Part shown: positions 8,312-22,055 of the stretch, one piece after another
Numbering within the stretch: the stretch's first letter is position 1
How the letters are laid out: each line of letters starts with the position of its first letter
DNA from: Candidatus Hemicellulosilyticus sp. P3
GTDB taxonomy: Bacteria; Bacteroidota; Bacteroidia; Bacteroidales; P3
Assembly (NCBI GenBank): GCA_001543385.1
Contig: LPNH01000003.1
Location: 62,001-126,000 of the forward strand
Direction of reading: 5' to 3'
DNA: 64,000 nt
Position numbers and translations under genes: made by a program
Notes under the pieces: generated by a model
Database searches by the model: none
Told to the model about the DNA's origin: nothing
The model's input: the letters and a program-made list of their open reading frames with translations, nothing else

Positions 8312-8947
8312 ATAGCAAGACCCCCGAAGCATCCACCGTCCCCGCCCGGTCCGCCGGCTGCCGTGGAGGCCGCTGGCGGGGCTGTGCCGCAGCCGCAACC
8401 TAAGCCGTCGCCTGAGCCGCAGCCCAAGGCGCAACCGACGGCTGTCCGGCCGTCGCAGTCTGTGGCGCAGCCCGAACAGTCGCAGCGGCCGCAGGCGGCA
8501 GACGGCCGTCTGCCGGGTATCATCTCTATCAAGATGAAGCCGGTGTCGGCACAGGTCCGTCCCGCGGTACAAGAGGAGGAGGTGCAGCCGCTGACGCAGG
8601 AGCGTCTGCAGGAGGCATGGGAGCGGTTGATTGCCGAGTGGAGCGAATCGAACCCCGAACAGGCGGCCGTGCTGCAGGGGCACGAGGTGGAGCTGAAGGA
8701 GCGCAACCTGTTTGCAATCAAGGCGAACAACAGCAATTTCGAGCGCGAATTGCGCACCTTCAAGACATCGATGCTGGAGCGGCTGCGCAGCCAGCTGCGG
8801 TGTCCCGCACTGCAGTGCCGTGTGGAGGTGTATGTCGAACGGCAGGAGAGCAAGGCTTACCAGCCAAGCGAGAAGTATGATGCCATGCTGCAGTCCAACC
8901 CGGAGCTGGCCCGGTTGCGTATGATGTTTCCCGATATTGATTACTGA
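8312..8947 (+). CDS. dnaX: DnaX C-terminal (tau-like) domain, in frame after the TAG
   Basis: Codons continue in the same frame as the N-terminal part for 211 residues to TGA 8945-8947. The first 70 residues are a Pro/Gln-rich linker (PQPQPKPSPEPQPKAQP). The rest is an acidic-basic helical domain (EERLQEAWERLI-type, FERELRTFKTSML, YDAMLQSNPELARLRMMF) that matches the C-terminal end of Bacteroidetes gamma/tau subunits. If translated on its own, GTG 8363 is the first plausible start, but nothing resembling a ribosome site was seen. The absence of any further stop or frameshift suggests that the domain is still selected or that the TAG is very recent. Confidence 0.7.
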   Translation: MARPPKHPPSPPGPPAAVEAAGGAVPQPQPKPSPEPQPKAQPTAVRPSQSVAQPEQSQRPQAADGRLPGIISIKMKPVSAQVRPAVQEEEVQPLTQERLQEAWERLIAEWSESNPEQAAVLQGHEVELKERNLFAIKANNSNFERELRTFKTSMLERLRSQLRCPALQCRVEVYVERQESKAYQPSEKYDAMLQSNPELARLRMMFPDIDY

Positions 8948-8971
8948 GACGAATGGCTAAAGTTTTGGCTT

Positions 8972-12912
<3,941 letters not shown>

Positions 12913-15559
12913 GCTTTCAGCACCTCCTCCACACGGGCTTTGTTCCATGGCTTGCTCATGTCGAAGATTTTTTCGACGGGTTGTGACAGTTTGGCTATAA
13001 GCACGTGGGTGTTGTCTTGGTGGTCGATGGTTTCCAAGGCTTTGGCCACAGCTGTCCAGTCGTGGGTGGAGTAGAGCAGCGGCACAAAGGTGTAGAGGTC
13101 GAAGTTGCTTACATTCATGTTGTCGACGCCTTCGGTTTCGATGCGTGAATGTGCGCGGGCTAGCTTGATTTCGCCCACCTCTTCCAGCACATGAAGGTAT
13201 TTTTCGTAGAGCACATATTCGTTGAGCAGGAATGCCACCACGGTGTCGCTCAGACTGTTCCATAGCTTTATGGGCAGCGGCCGCGCCACGAAGCGCCCCA
13301 GCATGAAGGAGCCGGCTTTCAACCCCGAAAGCCCTTTGGTTATGCATGTTTCGGCGGACTGCTTGAAGACTTCCGTCTTATGGGCGGTGCCGAGCAGGTC
13401 GAAAACGCGCGACTGGTCTTGGTGGTCGCCCATACGGCTGCCGAGCACCTGGTTGATGTAGCGGTCGGAGTGGGTCTCGTACCAGCTGTTGACGATGTTC
13501 CGCGCCACGTCAGGTTTGTTTTGCAGGTCGCACCGGATGAGGCGTGCCAGCTTGTCGACATCGGTGATATAGTTGACTTGTTCGGAGGTCACGATGTTTT
13601 GGTACTGCCGGTAGGCTTCTTTCATGGCCTGGAAGAATATTTTCTCGTCGTCAGACAGCTCCACGTTTTTGCCCTGCAGGTATTTGGTGAACCGGGCGGG
13701 ACGGAAGTCGGCTACGCCGCGGTAGATGCTCTGACGCTTGCTTGACAGGGTGATTTTCTCGCCTTCGGTCAGTACCGATCCCTGCTCGTTGCAGAGATAG
13801 GCCGGCCGCCCGTCGACGGCGGGGCGGAGTTGTATGCCGTAGTGTTGCAGGTCCAGGAAGGCGGGGATGCCGTAGCCGCGGCAGGCTGTCACGACGTGGA
13901 TGGCGGCGGGGGTGAGGCTGATGATGGCGTCGACTTCGTTGAGGGTGATGGTGTCTTCGGGGACGAAGCGCTCCTGGCAGAGGCAGACGTATTCGCCGTT
14001 CTCCTTGTGTTGCCGGGCTTCGTTGATGCTGAAGCAGAGGGTGGTGCTGATGGCGCTGCGCGGCAGCACACTCAGGCCCCGGCCGAAGAACTCGAGTTTG
14101 CGCAGCGAATGGTCGTCGATGGAGGCCGACACGATTTGGCGCAGGTGGTAGGGTTTGACCAGGTCGGTGACAGCGGATTCGTCGATGAGCCCTGCGTTGT
14201 ACATATCGGTGGCAGCCAGCAGTGCGGCGCGTCCGGTCATCTCCGACATGTTGAGCTGCAGCACCGAGAAGAGGCTCAGCCGGCGCGGACGCGATTCGAC
14301 GGCAAATTCGATGGTGACAGGCGATTTGTAGCGGCTTTCGAGTTTCGATAGCAACGGGTCGAAATGGTAGACGGCGGGAAATTCGTTTTTGATGTCGGCA
14401 CGGTTGTTGTAGGCGCGGTCTTCGGAGGTGACATCGCCGGTCATGATTTCTTCGCCGAAGATGTTGCGGTAGCTCTCGATCTGGCGCCCTTGCCCGGTGC
14501 GGCTGTGCCGGCTGTAGAGTACGCCGGGGTAGGATTCGTTGTTGCCGATGGTCCATACCATGCGTTGCAGGATGAACGACGGAAAGGCCTGCTTGCCTTG
14601 CATGAAGGTGAGGACGAGGTCTTGATTCTGGATGAAGAATCCGCGAACGTATTCCAGCAGTCGCAGTGTCTGATAGCGGGCGTCGTTCAGCAGCCGTTTG
14701 TCGACGATCTGTTCCTCCATCTCGGCGATGCGCCGGCGTTGGGTGTCGCAGTCCAGTTCGATGTCGTTGCGTATGTAGCGCCGGTGGATGTCCAGCATCT
14801 CGCACAGGGTGTGCAGGGTGCTCAGATAGACACGGTTGGCCATGGATTCGGCATAGGTGTGCCGCAACCCTTCATAGGCGGCACGGGTGACGCCGATGTT
14901 GAGCAGTGTGGGCATCAGGCCGGGAATGTATTGCGGCATGGCGCAACGGATGGCGAAGACGAGCGGCTTGTGGCTGTCGCCTAAGCGGCAGTCGGTCATC
15001 ACCTCAAGGTTGGCAATGGCGTCTTCGAGCAGCCGCGGCAGCAGGTCGTGGCGGCGGAAGGCTGCGGCGGTGAGGATGCAGAAGTCCGGCACGGGGTAGC
15101 TGTTGCGTGTCAGGTCGAGCAGCATACGCCCTTTGTGGCTGATCTCTTCGTCGGTGAAGGTGCCTTCACTGAGGGTGTGGATGAGGTATTCGTTGCCGAC
15201 GAGCGGATGCTGTTCCACGTACTGTTGGCACTGTTGCCGAAATGAGTCGCGTTGTAGCCGCAACTGGGCCGAACCGTCGGCGGAGATGGTGCCGTCGGCG
15301 GCTTCGATCAGCAGCTGGAGGTAGCGTTCGCGCCGGGTGTCGTCCATCTTGAGCAGGTGGTACATGTCGTACCAGCGCGGCGGCAGTTCGTGGCGCTCTT
15401 TGTCGTCGTCGCGGTAGTAGATGACGGTGCCGGGTTTGTTGCCTTCCAGCCGGTTGGCGGGGTCGTCGCTGTCGTGGTTGAATATTTCTTCTCCGTGGCG
15501 GGCGTAGAGATTCACCATGTAGAAGTTGGGGTAGCTGGCTCTGATGCGGTATTTTCCAA

Positions 15560-16621
15560 TCATGGGGCAGGATGGAGCTGGTTGTAGCGTTCGATGATCA
15601 GTGCAGCGGCGCTGTCGATGACATTGTCGCGGCCTGCGGCGGTGGCGGAAGGGTCGAGGATGACGGTGTAGTCGGGCGGCATGCCGTTTTCGTAGTTGCG
15701 GCCGTCGACCGCCAGCGTGCGGGTGATGCTGAAGCGGTAACGCCATCCGTTGGGCAGCTCGCCGCCGTTGGGCATCCCCAGTCCGCCACCGGTGGTGTCG
15801 CCGACGCAAAACATGTTGCTGTAGGCTTTGGTGCAGAGCGCAAAGATAGAGGTGGCGCTGTAGGAGCCGCGGTCGGTGAGCACGGCCACGGGCTGGCTGT
15901 AGGCGGTGTGGCGTGAGGCAGGGGCGGTGACGGCGGTCGGGGTGCTGAAGTCGTCGTGGCCGGGGCCGTTTTTGAGTTGGGTGGTGTAGAGGGTCTGTCC
16001 GTGCGCCGGCATCAGGCTCAGCAACTCCCGGATGTAGCGGATGGCACCGCCGCCGTTTTGACGAAGATCGAGTATCATCCCTTTGGCGTCGGGATATTGC
16101 CGGACGATGTAGTGGAGCTGTGTTACGTCGACGGAGTTCTCGAACGAGCTGTAGCGCACGTAGATGACGCTGCTGTCGGCGATGATGTTGTGTCTGAGGT
16201 TTCCGGTGGTGTGGTGGCCGATGCCCAGGTAATTGAGGTTGACCACACGTTCGTCGATGTTGCTGCGGGCTACACGCCGGTGCCACACGCTGTCGCTGCG
16301 AGCCATGTCGAACGGTGTGATAAGGTTGACATGGCCGTCCTGCAATGTGTTGAGCATCTGTGCCATCACTTGAAAGAGCGCTTCGCGGCTCATGTCGCTG
16401 TGGACTTTTGGCCGCAAGGTGTCGTAAACGGTCTGCCAGTCCACCTCTTTGACATCGAACAGGGCGTATTGCCGGTCGACACGTTGCCATAGATAGTCGA
16501 AGTTGACCACAGCGTCGCTGTCCTGCCGGTCGTCCATCAGCATCTTTTCGCACGAGTTGAGGCTAAAGAGCAATGCCGTCGCCAGGGTCGCCAGAATTAT
16601 GTTATGCGGATTTGTTTTCAC
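15560..16621 (-). CDS. S41 family (C-terminal processing type) peptidase, lipoprotein
   Basis: 353 residues from a GTG start at 16621 (VKTNPHN...). This choice gives a clean lipoprotein signal with lipobox FSLNSC at about residue 23. The body shows an S41 protease core: VIYVRYSSFENS, GMILDLRQNGGG, then LTDRGSYSATSIFAL with the likely catalytic Ser, and GDTTGGGLG. It would act in the periplasm or be anchored to a membrane. It follows the beta-barrel gene after 29 bases and overlaps the PPDK-like gene, so the three form an operon. The substrate is unknown. Confidence 0.85.
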   Translation of the reverse strand: MKTNPHNIILATLATALLFSLNSCEKMLMDDRQDSDAVVNFDYLWQRVDRQYALFDVKEVDWQTVYDTLRPKVHSDMSREALFQVMAQMLNTLQDGHVNLITPFDMARSDSVWHRRVARSNIDERVVNLNYLGIGHHTTGNLRHNIIADSSVIYVRYSSFENSVDVTQLHYIVRQYPDAKGMILDLRQNGGGAIRYIRELLSLMPAHGQTLYTTQLKNGPGHDDFSTPTAVTAPASRHTAYSQPVAVLTDRGSYSATSIFALCTKAYSNMFCVGDTTGGGLGMPNGGELPNGWRYRFSITRTLAVDGRNYENGMPPDYTVILDPSATAAGRDNVIDSAAALIIERYNQLHPAP

Positions 16622-16650
16622 TTTTGACAGGGTGTCTGTTGGTGCTGTTT

Positions 16651-17469
16651 TTACAAGGCCATGGTGAATTGCAGAAGCAGGCTGTGACGCGCGGCTTCGT
16701 AGGCCCATGCGCCGTTGTGCCGCGTGGTGAAGAAGTGCCAGGTGTAGTTTATGCCCAGCGTGTTGCCGTTCTGCAGGTGCAGCGTGGCTCCTAACCCGCC
16801 TGTGAGGTGGGGCAGGGGGGTGGTGCTCCATTCGTAATGGTCGCCGAAGGCCGCGATCTCTGTTTCGCCGTTGGTGTAGTTGTCGACGTAAGCGAATCCG
16901 GGACGGTACCACGCACCTATGGGTGCTCCTCCGGCGGTCATCCACAGGCTCCACGGCCCGGTGTGGTATTCTCCTTTGCCCCACAGGGTGACCGTTGCCA
17001 GGTTGCCCATGCCGACGCAGGCGTTCATGTAGCGGCTGTTGTAGGCGACGGCCAGCCAGTCTTCGGCTGCGCCGCCGGCCCAAAGGCGCCATCGGCCATG
17101 ACCGGCTAAGCACCGTTCGACGCCCATGTGAATTGCTGCGGTGACACGGTAGCCCGATATGCCGATGTCGCGTAGCGGCAGTGTCTGTTTGCACAGGATG
17201 CCGCCTGACAGGGTCAGCGCCGCCTCGTAGCGCCATGGCCCTTTGGCAATGCCGACAGCCCATCGGGTGTCGACACCGGGTGTTTGGTAGAGTAGGGGAG
17301 ACACGCCTTGGTCCCGCATGACACCGTAGCCTGGGCCTATGCCCATCGTCAGCGTCATTCGGTAGCCGTCGGGCTGCTGTTGCTGGCTCTCCTCTTGTGC
17401 TGCCGCGGGGCTTGCCGCAAGGGACAGCAAGAGGGCGGTGTACAGGCATCGGTGCCTCAATTTACTCAT
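16651..17469 (-). CDS. Outer-membrane beta-barrel protein of unknown function
   Basis: 272 residues from ATG 17469, with a signal peptide (LLLSLAASPAAAQ). The mature part has alternating aromatic/hydrophobic beta-strand patterns (YRMTLTMGIGPGYGV, TLGINYTWHFFT) and ends LLLQFTMAL with a hydrophobic C-terminal strand, all consistent with an outer-membrane barrel of 8-12 strands. It is the first gene of the operon with the S41 protease and the PPDK-like protein. ATG 17520 is an alternative start but would place 17 residues before the signal. No family name is recognised. Confidence 0.65.
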   Translation of the reverse strand: MSKLRHRCLYTALLLSLAASPAAAQEESQQQQPDGYRMTLTMGIGPGYGVMRDQGVSPLLYQTPGVDTRWAVGIAKGPWRYEAALTLSGGILCKQTLPLRDIGISGYRVTAAIHMGVERCLAGHGRWRLWAGGAAEDWLAVAYNSRYMNACVGMGNLATVTLWGKGEYHTGPWSLWMTAGGAPIGAWYRPGFAYVDNYTNGETEIAAFGDHYEWSTTPLPHLTGGLGATLHLQNGNTLGINYTWHFFTTRHNGAWAYEAARHSLLLQFTMAL

Positions 17470-17490
17470 GTGGTGTCCGGTTCTGACAGG

Positions 17491-17498
17491 CAAAGATA
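17491..17498 (-). promoter_or_regulatory. -7 box for the barrel/S41/PPDK-like operon
   Basis: On the minus strand this reads TATCTTTG, a full TAnnTTTG match, 22 bases before the ATG at 17469. The -33 position has TGTG instead of TTTG at 19-base spacing. Confidence 0.55.
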
Positions 17499-17576
17499 CG
17501 AAATAATCCCCTCTATTCACATTTTATGTTTGATAAGTTTGTTTGTGTCGGATAGGTGTTTTTCATTCAATGTTTT

Positions 17577-17584
17577 TATTTTTG
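17577..17584 (+). promoter_or_regulatory. -7 box for the MurL/MurD2 operon
   Basis: TATTTTTG matches TAnnTTTG and lies 24 bases before ATG 17608. It is divergent from the promoter at 17491-17498, so the 138-base intergenic region serves both operons. Confidence 0.55.
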
Positions 17585-17607
17585 CATTTTAGATTCGGTA
17601 TAGATCA

Positions 17608-19284
17608 ATGTTTAATGCTATGAATATGAATTTTTCCAAGTCTCTACGCCACTTGTTGTGGTTTATGGTGGCCGGTTTGTCCATGGCGTCTGTAGTGTCG
17701 TGTCGCGACGATGCCAGCGTTTCGGAGGCCGAGATTGCCGCCTTGCAGCAGCGTCTGGACAGTATCAATGTCGAGTATGAGCGGCTGCGTGCCGCTGGCA
17801 GCGAATATGCCGGCGCTCTTTCGTCGAAAGACAGTATGATCCAAGTGCAGTCCGACGAGATTCAGTCGCTTATCATCCAGCTGCGCCGGGCACGGGCGTC
17901 GGCATCGCAGGGCGTTGACGCCAATGCCGGCGCGTTGCGCGAGAAAAATGCGCAGATTGCCCAGTTGCGCAGCCAGTTGGATGTCCAGTCCAAGCAGCTG
18001 AAGAAGCTTGAGGAGGCCGCCCGCCATGCCGGCGACGGCACCTCGGCGGAAATGCAGAGGCAGATTGACCGCTGCCGCGAACAGGTGTCGCAGCAGGAAC
18101 GGCTGATCGCCGACTTGAACCGTCAGATTGCCGGACTCAACGGTCAGATAGAGGCTCAGACGGGCACGATATCCTCCCTCAGCGGGGAGAAGGCCGCCCT
18201 TGCACTGCAGGTGACGTCGCTCGAACGCCAGGTTTCGGAGCTCGGCGAGCGGATGGCGTCGATGGCGCAAGACAAGGCCGACACCCGGCAATTGGCAGAT
18301 TGTCAGCAGCGCGTGTCACAGCTGCAAGGCGAGGCTGACCAGCTGCACGCCCAGATCGGTGCGCTGCAGGACCAGATACGGCAAAGCGGCGACGACTCCC
18401 GTCAGTCGGCTGCGCTGGGCCAGCAGGTGGCCTTGCTGAACCAACAGGTGGTTCAGCTGCAGGCTCAGCTGGAGCAGAGGGATGCGCGTATCAACGGGCT
18501 TGTCGCGCAGCAGGATGCGGCCGGCAAGAGCGGCCAGCAGGCGGCGGCCCAGATTGCCGCGCTGCAGCAGCAGGTGGCACAGCAGCAGGCTGACATCGAG
18601 CGGCTCAACGCCGAGGTGAATGCCAAGGAGGCTGAGTTGAAGCAGGCGCGGTCCGCGGCATCCAAGTCGGCGCAGACGGCGACAGCCGCCACGGCGGGCA
18701 AGAAGCTTGGCGAGCTGCAGGAGCTGTGTGAGAGTTACGCCCGCGAGATCGAGCAACTGCGTGCCGAGAATGCACGGCTGCACAGCGAGAACGAGCAGCT
18801 GCGGGATGAAATGGCGCAGGTGCAGCGCGACGCGGAGAAGGCCTTGACTGACAACAGCAAACTGGAGCAGAAGGTGGCCTTGGCCAGCATATTGGTGGCC
18901 GACGGGCTCACGGCGACGCCGGCCAAGAGCATCAGCGGCAACACGATCAAGCCGACAGAGAAAGCCTCGCAGGTGGTGGGTGTGCGTATCGAGGGCCGGC
19001 TGCTTGACAATAATGTCGTCGATCCGGGCACTATCACGATTTACGCCCGTCTTGCCACTGCCAACAACCGCATTGTGGCGAACGGAACGCCCGAGGATTT
19101 TGACATGCAGGGCGTTTCGATGCAGTATACGTTGAGCCAGGATATCGAATTTACGGGCGCCGGTCGCAAGGTGTCTATGGTGTGGCGTAAGCTGCCTGCC
19201 ACGGAGATGCCGGCAGGGCTCTATTGGCTGACGCTCTATGCCAACGGACATGAGATTGGCAAGACAAGTTTCCTCCTGAAGTGA
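17608..19284 (+). CDS. Large coiled-coil putative lipoprotein
   Basis: 558 residues. The N-terminus has a basic stretch, a hydrophobic core and the lipobox-like SVVSC (Cys near residue 32), so it is probably lipid-anchored. Residues about 40-430 are an almost continuous, Gln/Ala-rich coiled coil (AALQQRLDSI, QIAQLRSQLD, LQAQLEQRDARINGL). The last 110 residues form a beta-rich domain starting VVGVRIEGRLLDNN and ending GHEIGKTSFLLK. No enzymatic motif is present. It is the first gene of the operon and overlaps the MurL-like start by one base. A cell-envelope spacer or scaffold role is only a guess. Confidence 0.7.
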   Translation: MFNAMNMNFSKSLRHLLWFMVAGLSMASVVSCRDDASVSEAEIAALQQRLDSINVEYERLRAAGSEYAGALSSKDSMIQVQSDEIQSLIIQLRRARASASQGVDANAGALREKNAQIAQLRSQLDVQSKQLKKLEEAARHAGDGTSAEMQRQIDRCREQVSQQERLIADLNRQIAGLNGQIEAQTGTISSLSGEKAALALQVTSLERQVSELGERMASMAQDKADTRQLADCQQRVSQLQGEADQLHAQIGALQDQIRQSGDDSRQSAALGQQVALLNQQVVQLQAQLEQRDARINGLVAQQDAAGKSGQQAAAQIAALQQQVAQQQADIERLNAEVNAKEAELKQARSAASKSAQTATAATAGKKLGELQELCESYAREIEQLRAENARLHSENEQLRDEMAQVQRDAEKALTDNSKLEQKVALASILVADGLTATPAKSISGNTIKPTEKASQVVGVRIEGRLLDNNVVDPGTITIYARLATANNRIVANGTPEDFDMQGVSMQYTLSQDIEFTGAGRKVSMVWRKLPATEMPAGLYWLTLYANGHEIGKTSFLLK

Positions 19285-20687
19285 TGAACCGACAGAAGAC
19301 GTTTAATACTTTCAGGCAGACTTATCCCTCGTTTGTCTATGACAGTTACCATTACGATGTGCGACCCGACGGGTTGCACATCGTGTTTTCGTTCCGTGTC
19401 ATGGACCGAGAAGGCCGTCATCCGGTTGTTTTTTCGCCTTCCGCTTTTGTGCCGGCACGCCGTTTTCTCGATTTCCGCCAGTCTGCCGCCACGCTTGACG
19501 CCTTGGTGTTCCATATCGGAATGGCTGAGTTAGTCAGTTACTGGAAGTGCTTCTGCCCCCCGGCTGTGGAGGTCCGTTGTGGCTCGCTTGACGCGGTGCA
19601 GATTGCGTTTTGGAAGAGGTTGTATTTTTTGGGTCTGGGCGAGTTTTTCTATACGAACGGCATTGTCGTCTCCGAGGCGGATTTCATGACGATTGCGTCG
19701 AACGGCTCTACGCATATGCTGCCGCTTGCGGACGCGGGGGACCGGACGGCGTGTCTGTTGCCTATAGGCGGCGGCAAGGACTCGGTGGTCAGCCTCGAAT
19801 TGTTGCGCGGCGCAGGGGTCGGTGTCACCCCGCTTATACTGAACCCCCGTGGTGCGACGCTCTCCTGTGCCGCCGCCGCCGGTTTCGGGGTGGACGATAC
19901 GCTGGTGTTGCAGCGAAGTCTCGACCCGCTCATGCTGAAGCTCAACGGACAGGGGTGTTTGAATGGCCACACGCCGTTCAGCGCACTGCTGGCTTTTTAT
20001 TCCTTGCTGGCTGCGCAGCTGTCGGGTGTGCATGCCATCGCCCTCTCGAACGAGAATAGCGCTAACGAGAGTACGGTGGCCGGGACGGAGGTCAACCACC
20101 AGTATTCCAAATCGTGGATGTTTGAACGCGATTTCCGTCGCTATGTGGCGTCGTATCTGGGCGGAGGGTATGACTATTTCAGTCTGTTGCGGCCGCTTTG
20201 CGAGTTGCAGATAGCCATGCTGTTTGCACGCACGGAGCGTTATTTCGATATTTTCCGCAGCTGCAATGTGGGCAGCAAGCAGGATGTGTGGTGCGGGCGG
20301 TGCGCCAAGTGTCTTTTTGCTTTTATCATTCTTTCGCCTTTTATCGCCCCCGGGCGGCTGGCCTCGATTTTCGGCCGTAATATGCTGGACGACGCTGATA
20401 TGTTGCCGCTGTTACGGCAGCTGACGGGCCGGGCGGAGACGAAGCCTTTTGAATGTGTGGGTACCGTGGACGAGGTGTTGGCGGCTCTTGCGCTGACACG
20501 TCGCCGCTGGTACGACGGCGGCACGTTGCCGGCTTTGATAGCGGCGGCGGCCCCGTTGCCGTCGTGGCAGGATGCGGCGCGTCTGATAGCGCCGATGGCG
20601 GAGGAACATTTTCTGGACACAGGGCTTCTGGGCCATCTGGCATGCCGGTTGGAGGAAGCGCGGAAGGAATATATGATGCATTTCTGA
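19284..20687 (+). CDS. murL: MurL-like UDP-MurNAc-L-Ala-L-Glu epimerase
   Basis: 467 residues from ATG 19284 (GTG 19281 is an alternative). It has a PP-loop-like ATP site LLPIGGGKDSVVSLELL (residues about 158-174), the strip LSNENSANES followed by VNHQYSKS (255-277), and a cysteine cluster CGRCAKC (337-343). These patterns and its pairing with a MurD-type ligase match MurL, described in Xanthomonas. There MurD2 adds L-Glu to UDP-MurNAc-L-Ala and MurL then epimerises it to D-Glu in an ATP-dependent reaction. The murD-like gene follows after 22 bases. The assignment rests on motifs and context; the epimerase activity is not shown here. Confidence 0.78.
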   Translation: MNRQKTFNTFRQTYPSFVYDSYHYDVRPDGLHIVFSFRVMDREGRHPVVFSPSAFVPARRFLDFRQSAATLDALVFHIGMAELVSYWKCFCPPAVEVRCGSLDAVQIAFWKRLYFLGLGEFFYTNGIVVSEADFMTIASNGSTHMLPLADAGDRTACLLPIGGGKDSVVSLELLRGAGVGVTPLILNPRGATLSCAAAAGFGVDDTLVLQRSLDPLMLKLNGQGCLNGHTPFSALLAFYSLLAAQLSGVHAIALSNENSANESTVAGTEVNHQYSKSWMFERDFRRYVASYLGGGYDYFSLLRPLCELQIAMLFARTERYFDIFRSCNVGSKQDVWCGRCAKCLFAFIILSPFIAPGRLASIFGRNMLDDADMLPLLRQLTGRAETKPFECVGTVDEVLAALALTRRRWYDGGTLPALIAAAAPLPSWQDAARLIAPMAEEHFLDTGLLGHLACRLEEARKEYMMHF

Positions 20688-20709
20688 TTTTTTCGAGTTC
20701 TCAATTATT

Positions 20710-22050
20710 TTGGTTTTGGAATCTTCGTTTTATCGCTCGGAGCAGTTGCGGCAAATGCTGGACGGGAAACGTCTGTTGCTGGCCGGCTATGGACGCGAAG
20801 GGCGCAGCAGCCACCGCCTTTTGCAGACATTGTGTCCCGACGCCAGTGTGAGTGTGGCCTGCGACGACAAGGAGGCGGTCGGTATGTTGGCGCAGGAACC
20901 ACCCTTTGATTTGGTGCTGAAATCGCCGGGCATCCCGATGTCACTTTTGCGCCCCCATGTCGACTTGTCGCGTGTCAGCTCGCAGAGCGACATCTTTCTG
21001 CAGCTTTATGCCGACAGAACGGTGGGTGTCAGCGGCACGAAGGGAAAGAGCACCACCACGGCGCTCATCGGCCACATATTGAGCCGCTCGCTTCCGGCCC
21101 CGCGGCGTGTGCTTGTGGCGGGCAATATGGGCATCCCTCTTTTCGACATCATTCCGCAGATGGATGATCATACGGTGGTGGTGGCCGAATTGTCGTGTCA
21201 TCAGCTGCAGGGCATCCATCGCGCCCCGCATATCGGTGTGCTGCTTAACTTGTATCAGGAGCATCTGGACCATTATGACGGCTATCGCGATTATCAGATG
21301 GCCAAGATGCAGCTGATGCTCCGCCAACGACCTGGCGATGTTTGTTTTTATTGTTCCGATTCGGCAGATCTGGCCGCTCTCGTCGGCGAGGTGCAGGCGC
21401 AGGTAAGGTCCGAGGTGCTTCCCTATAGCGCCGCCGAGGCGGCTGCCGATGTTTCGGCGCAGTGGCCTTCTGTGCTGGCCGGGGCTCACAACCGCACCAA
21501 TATTTTTGTCGCGCGAAGGGTGGCGCAGCGTTTCGGGGTCGACGACGCGGCCTGTGCCGCTGCCGTGGCTTCGTTCGAAGGGCTTCCGCACCGGCTGCAG
21601 CGTGTGGGGACATGGCACGGCGTCACTTTCTATAACGACAGCATTTCCACCATCCCCGAGGCGACTATTGCCGCCTTGCAGGCGCTGCCTGACGTTGATT
21701 CGCTTATTTTGGGCGGCTATGACCGCGGCATCGATTATTCGCCCATCGTTGATTATCTGGCCGCTCACGACGCTGTCCGCAACGTTGTCTTTGTCGGTGC
21801 GGCGGGCCGTCGCATGGCAGGGGCGCTCTCCGCCTGCGACGTGCAGCGGCGATCTTTTGTCTGTGACGACTACCGCGCCATTGTGGAGTGGTGCTACGCA
21901 CATACGGCGCCGGGCCGCATCTGCCTGCTCTCGCCGGCGGCGGCCTCGTATGACGCTTTTGCCAATTTCGAGCAACGCGGCGAGACTTTCTGCCATTGGG
22001 TGAAGGTGGTCGGTGAATCCGCATTGCAAACGGTTCATCATGCTCTTTAG
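20710..22050 (+). CDS. murD: MurD2-like UDP-N-acetylmuramoyl-L-alanine--L-glutamate ligase
   Basis: 446 residues from TTG 20710. TTG 20716 or ATG 20755 are other possible starts. It is an ATP-dependent Mur ligase with an N-terminal nucleotide-binding fold (LLLAGYGREGRSS), P-loop GVSGTKGKSTTTAL, VVAELSCHQLQG, NLYQEHLDHYDGY, LAGAHNRTNI and FYNDSISTIPEATIAAL. The last motif differs from the NDSKATN of classical MurD. The GREGRS start and the fixed partnership with the MurL-like gene point to the MurD2 branch, which would prefer L-Glu. The symbol is given as murD because the family, not the stereospecificity, is certain. It ends 5 bases before the M20 gene. Confidence 0.82.
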   Translation: MVLESSFYRSEQLRQMLDGKRLLLAGYGREGRSSHRLLQTLCPDASVSVACDDKEAVGMLAQEPPFDLVLKSPGIPMSLLRPHVDLSRVSSQSDIFLQLYADRTVGVSGTKGKSTTTALIGHILSRSLPAPRRVLVAGNMGIPLFDIIPQMDDHTVVVAELSCHQLQGIHRAPHIGVLLNLYQEHLDHYDGYRDYQMAKMQLMLRQRPGDVCFYCSDSADLAALVGEVQAQVRSEVLPYSAAEAAADVSAQWPSVLAGAHNRTNIFVARRVAQRFGVDDAACAAAVASFEGLPHRLQRVGTWHGVTFYNDSISTIPEATIAALQALPDVDSLILGGYDRGIDYSPIVDYLAAHDAVRNVVFVGAAGRRMAGALSACDVQRRSFVCDDYRAIVEWCYAHTAPGRICLLSPAAASYDAFANFEQRGETFCHWVKVVGESALQTVHHAL

Positions 22051-22055
22051 TTATT

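Noticed and set aside
15564-16553. N-terminal extension of the PPDK-like frame (up to 1224 residues)
   Set aside because: The upstream part overlaps the S41 protease gene in another frame, has Arg/His/Pro-rich shadow composition, and the ATG at 15563 fits the PPDK pattern and the ATGA overlap.
16622-17449. N-terminal extension of the S41 protease frame
   Set aside because: It is a shadow of the beta-barrel gene; the lipoprotein signal begins at GTG 16621.
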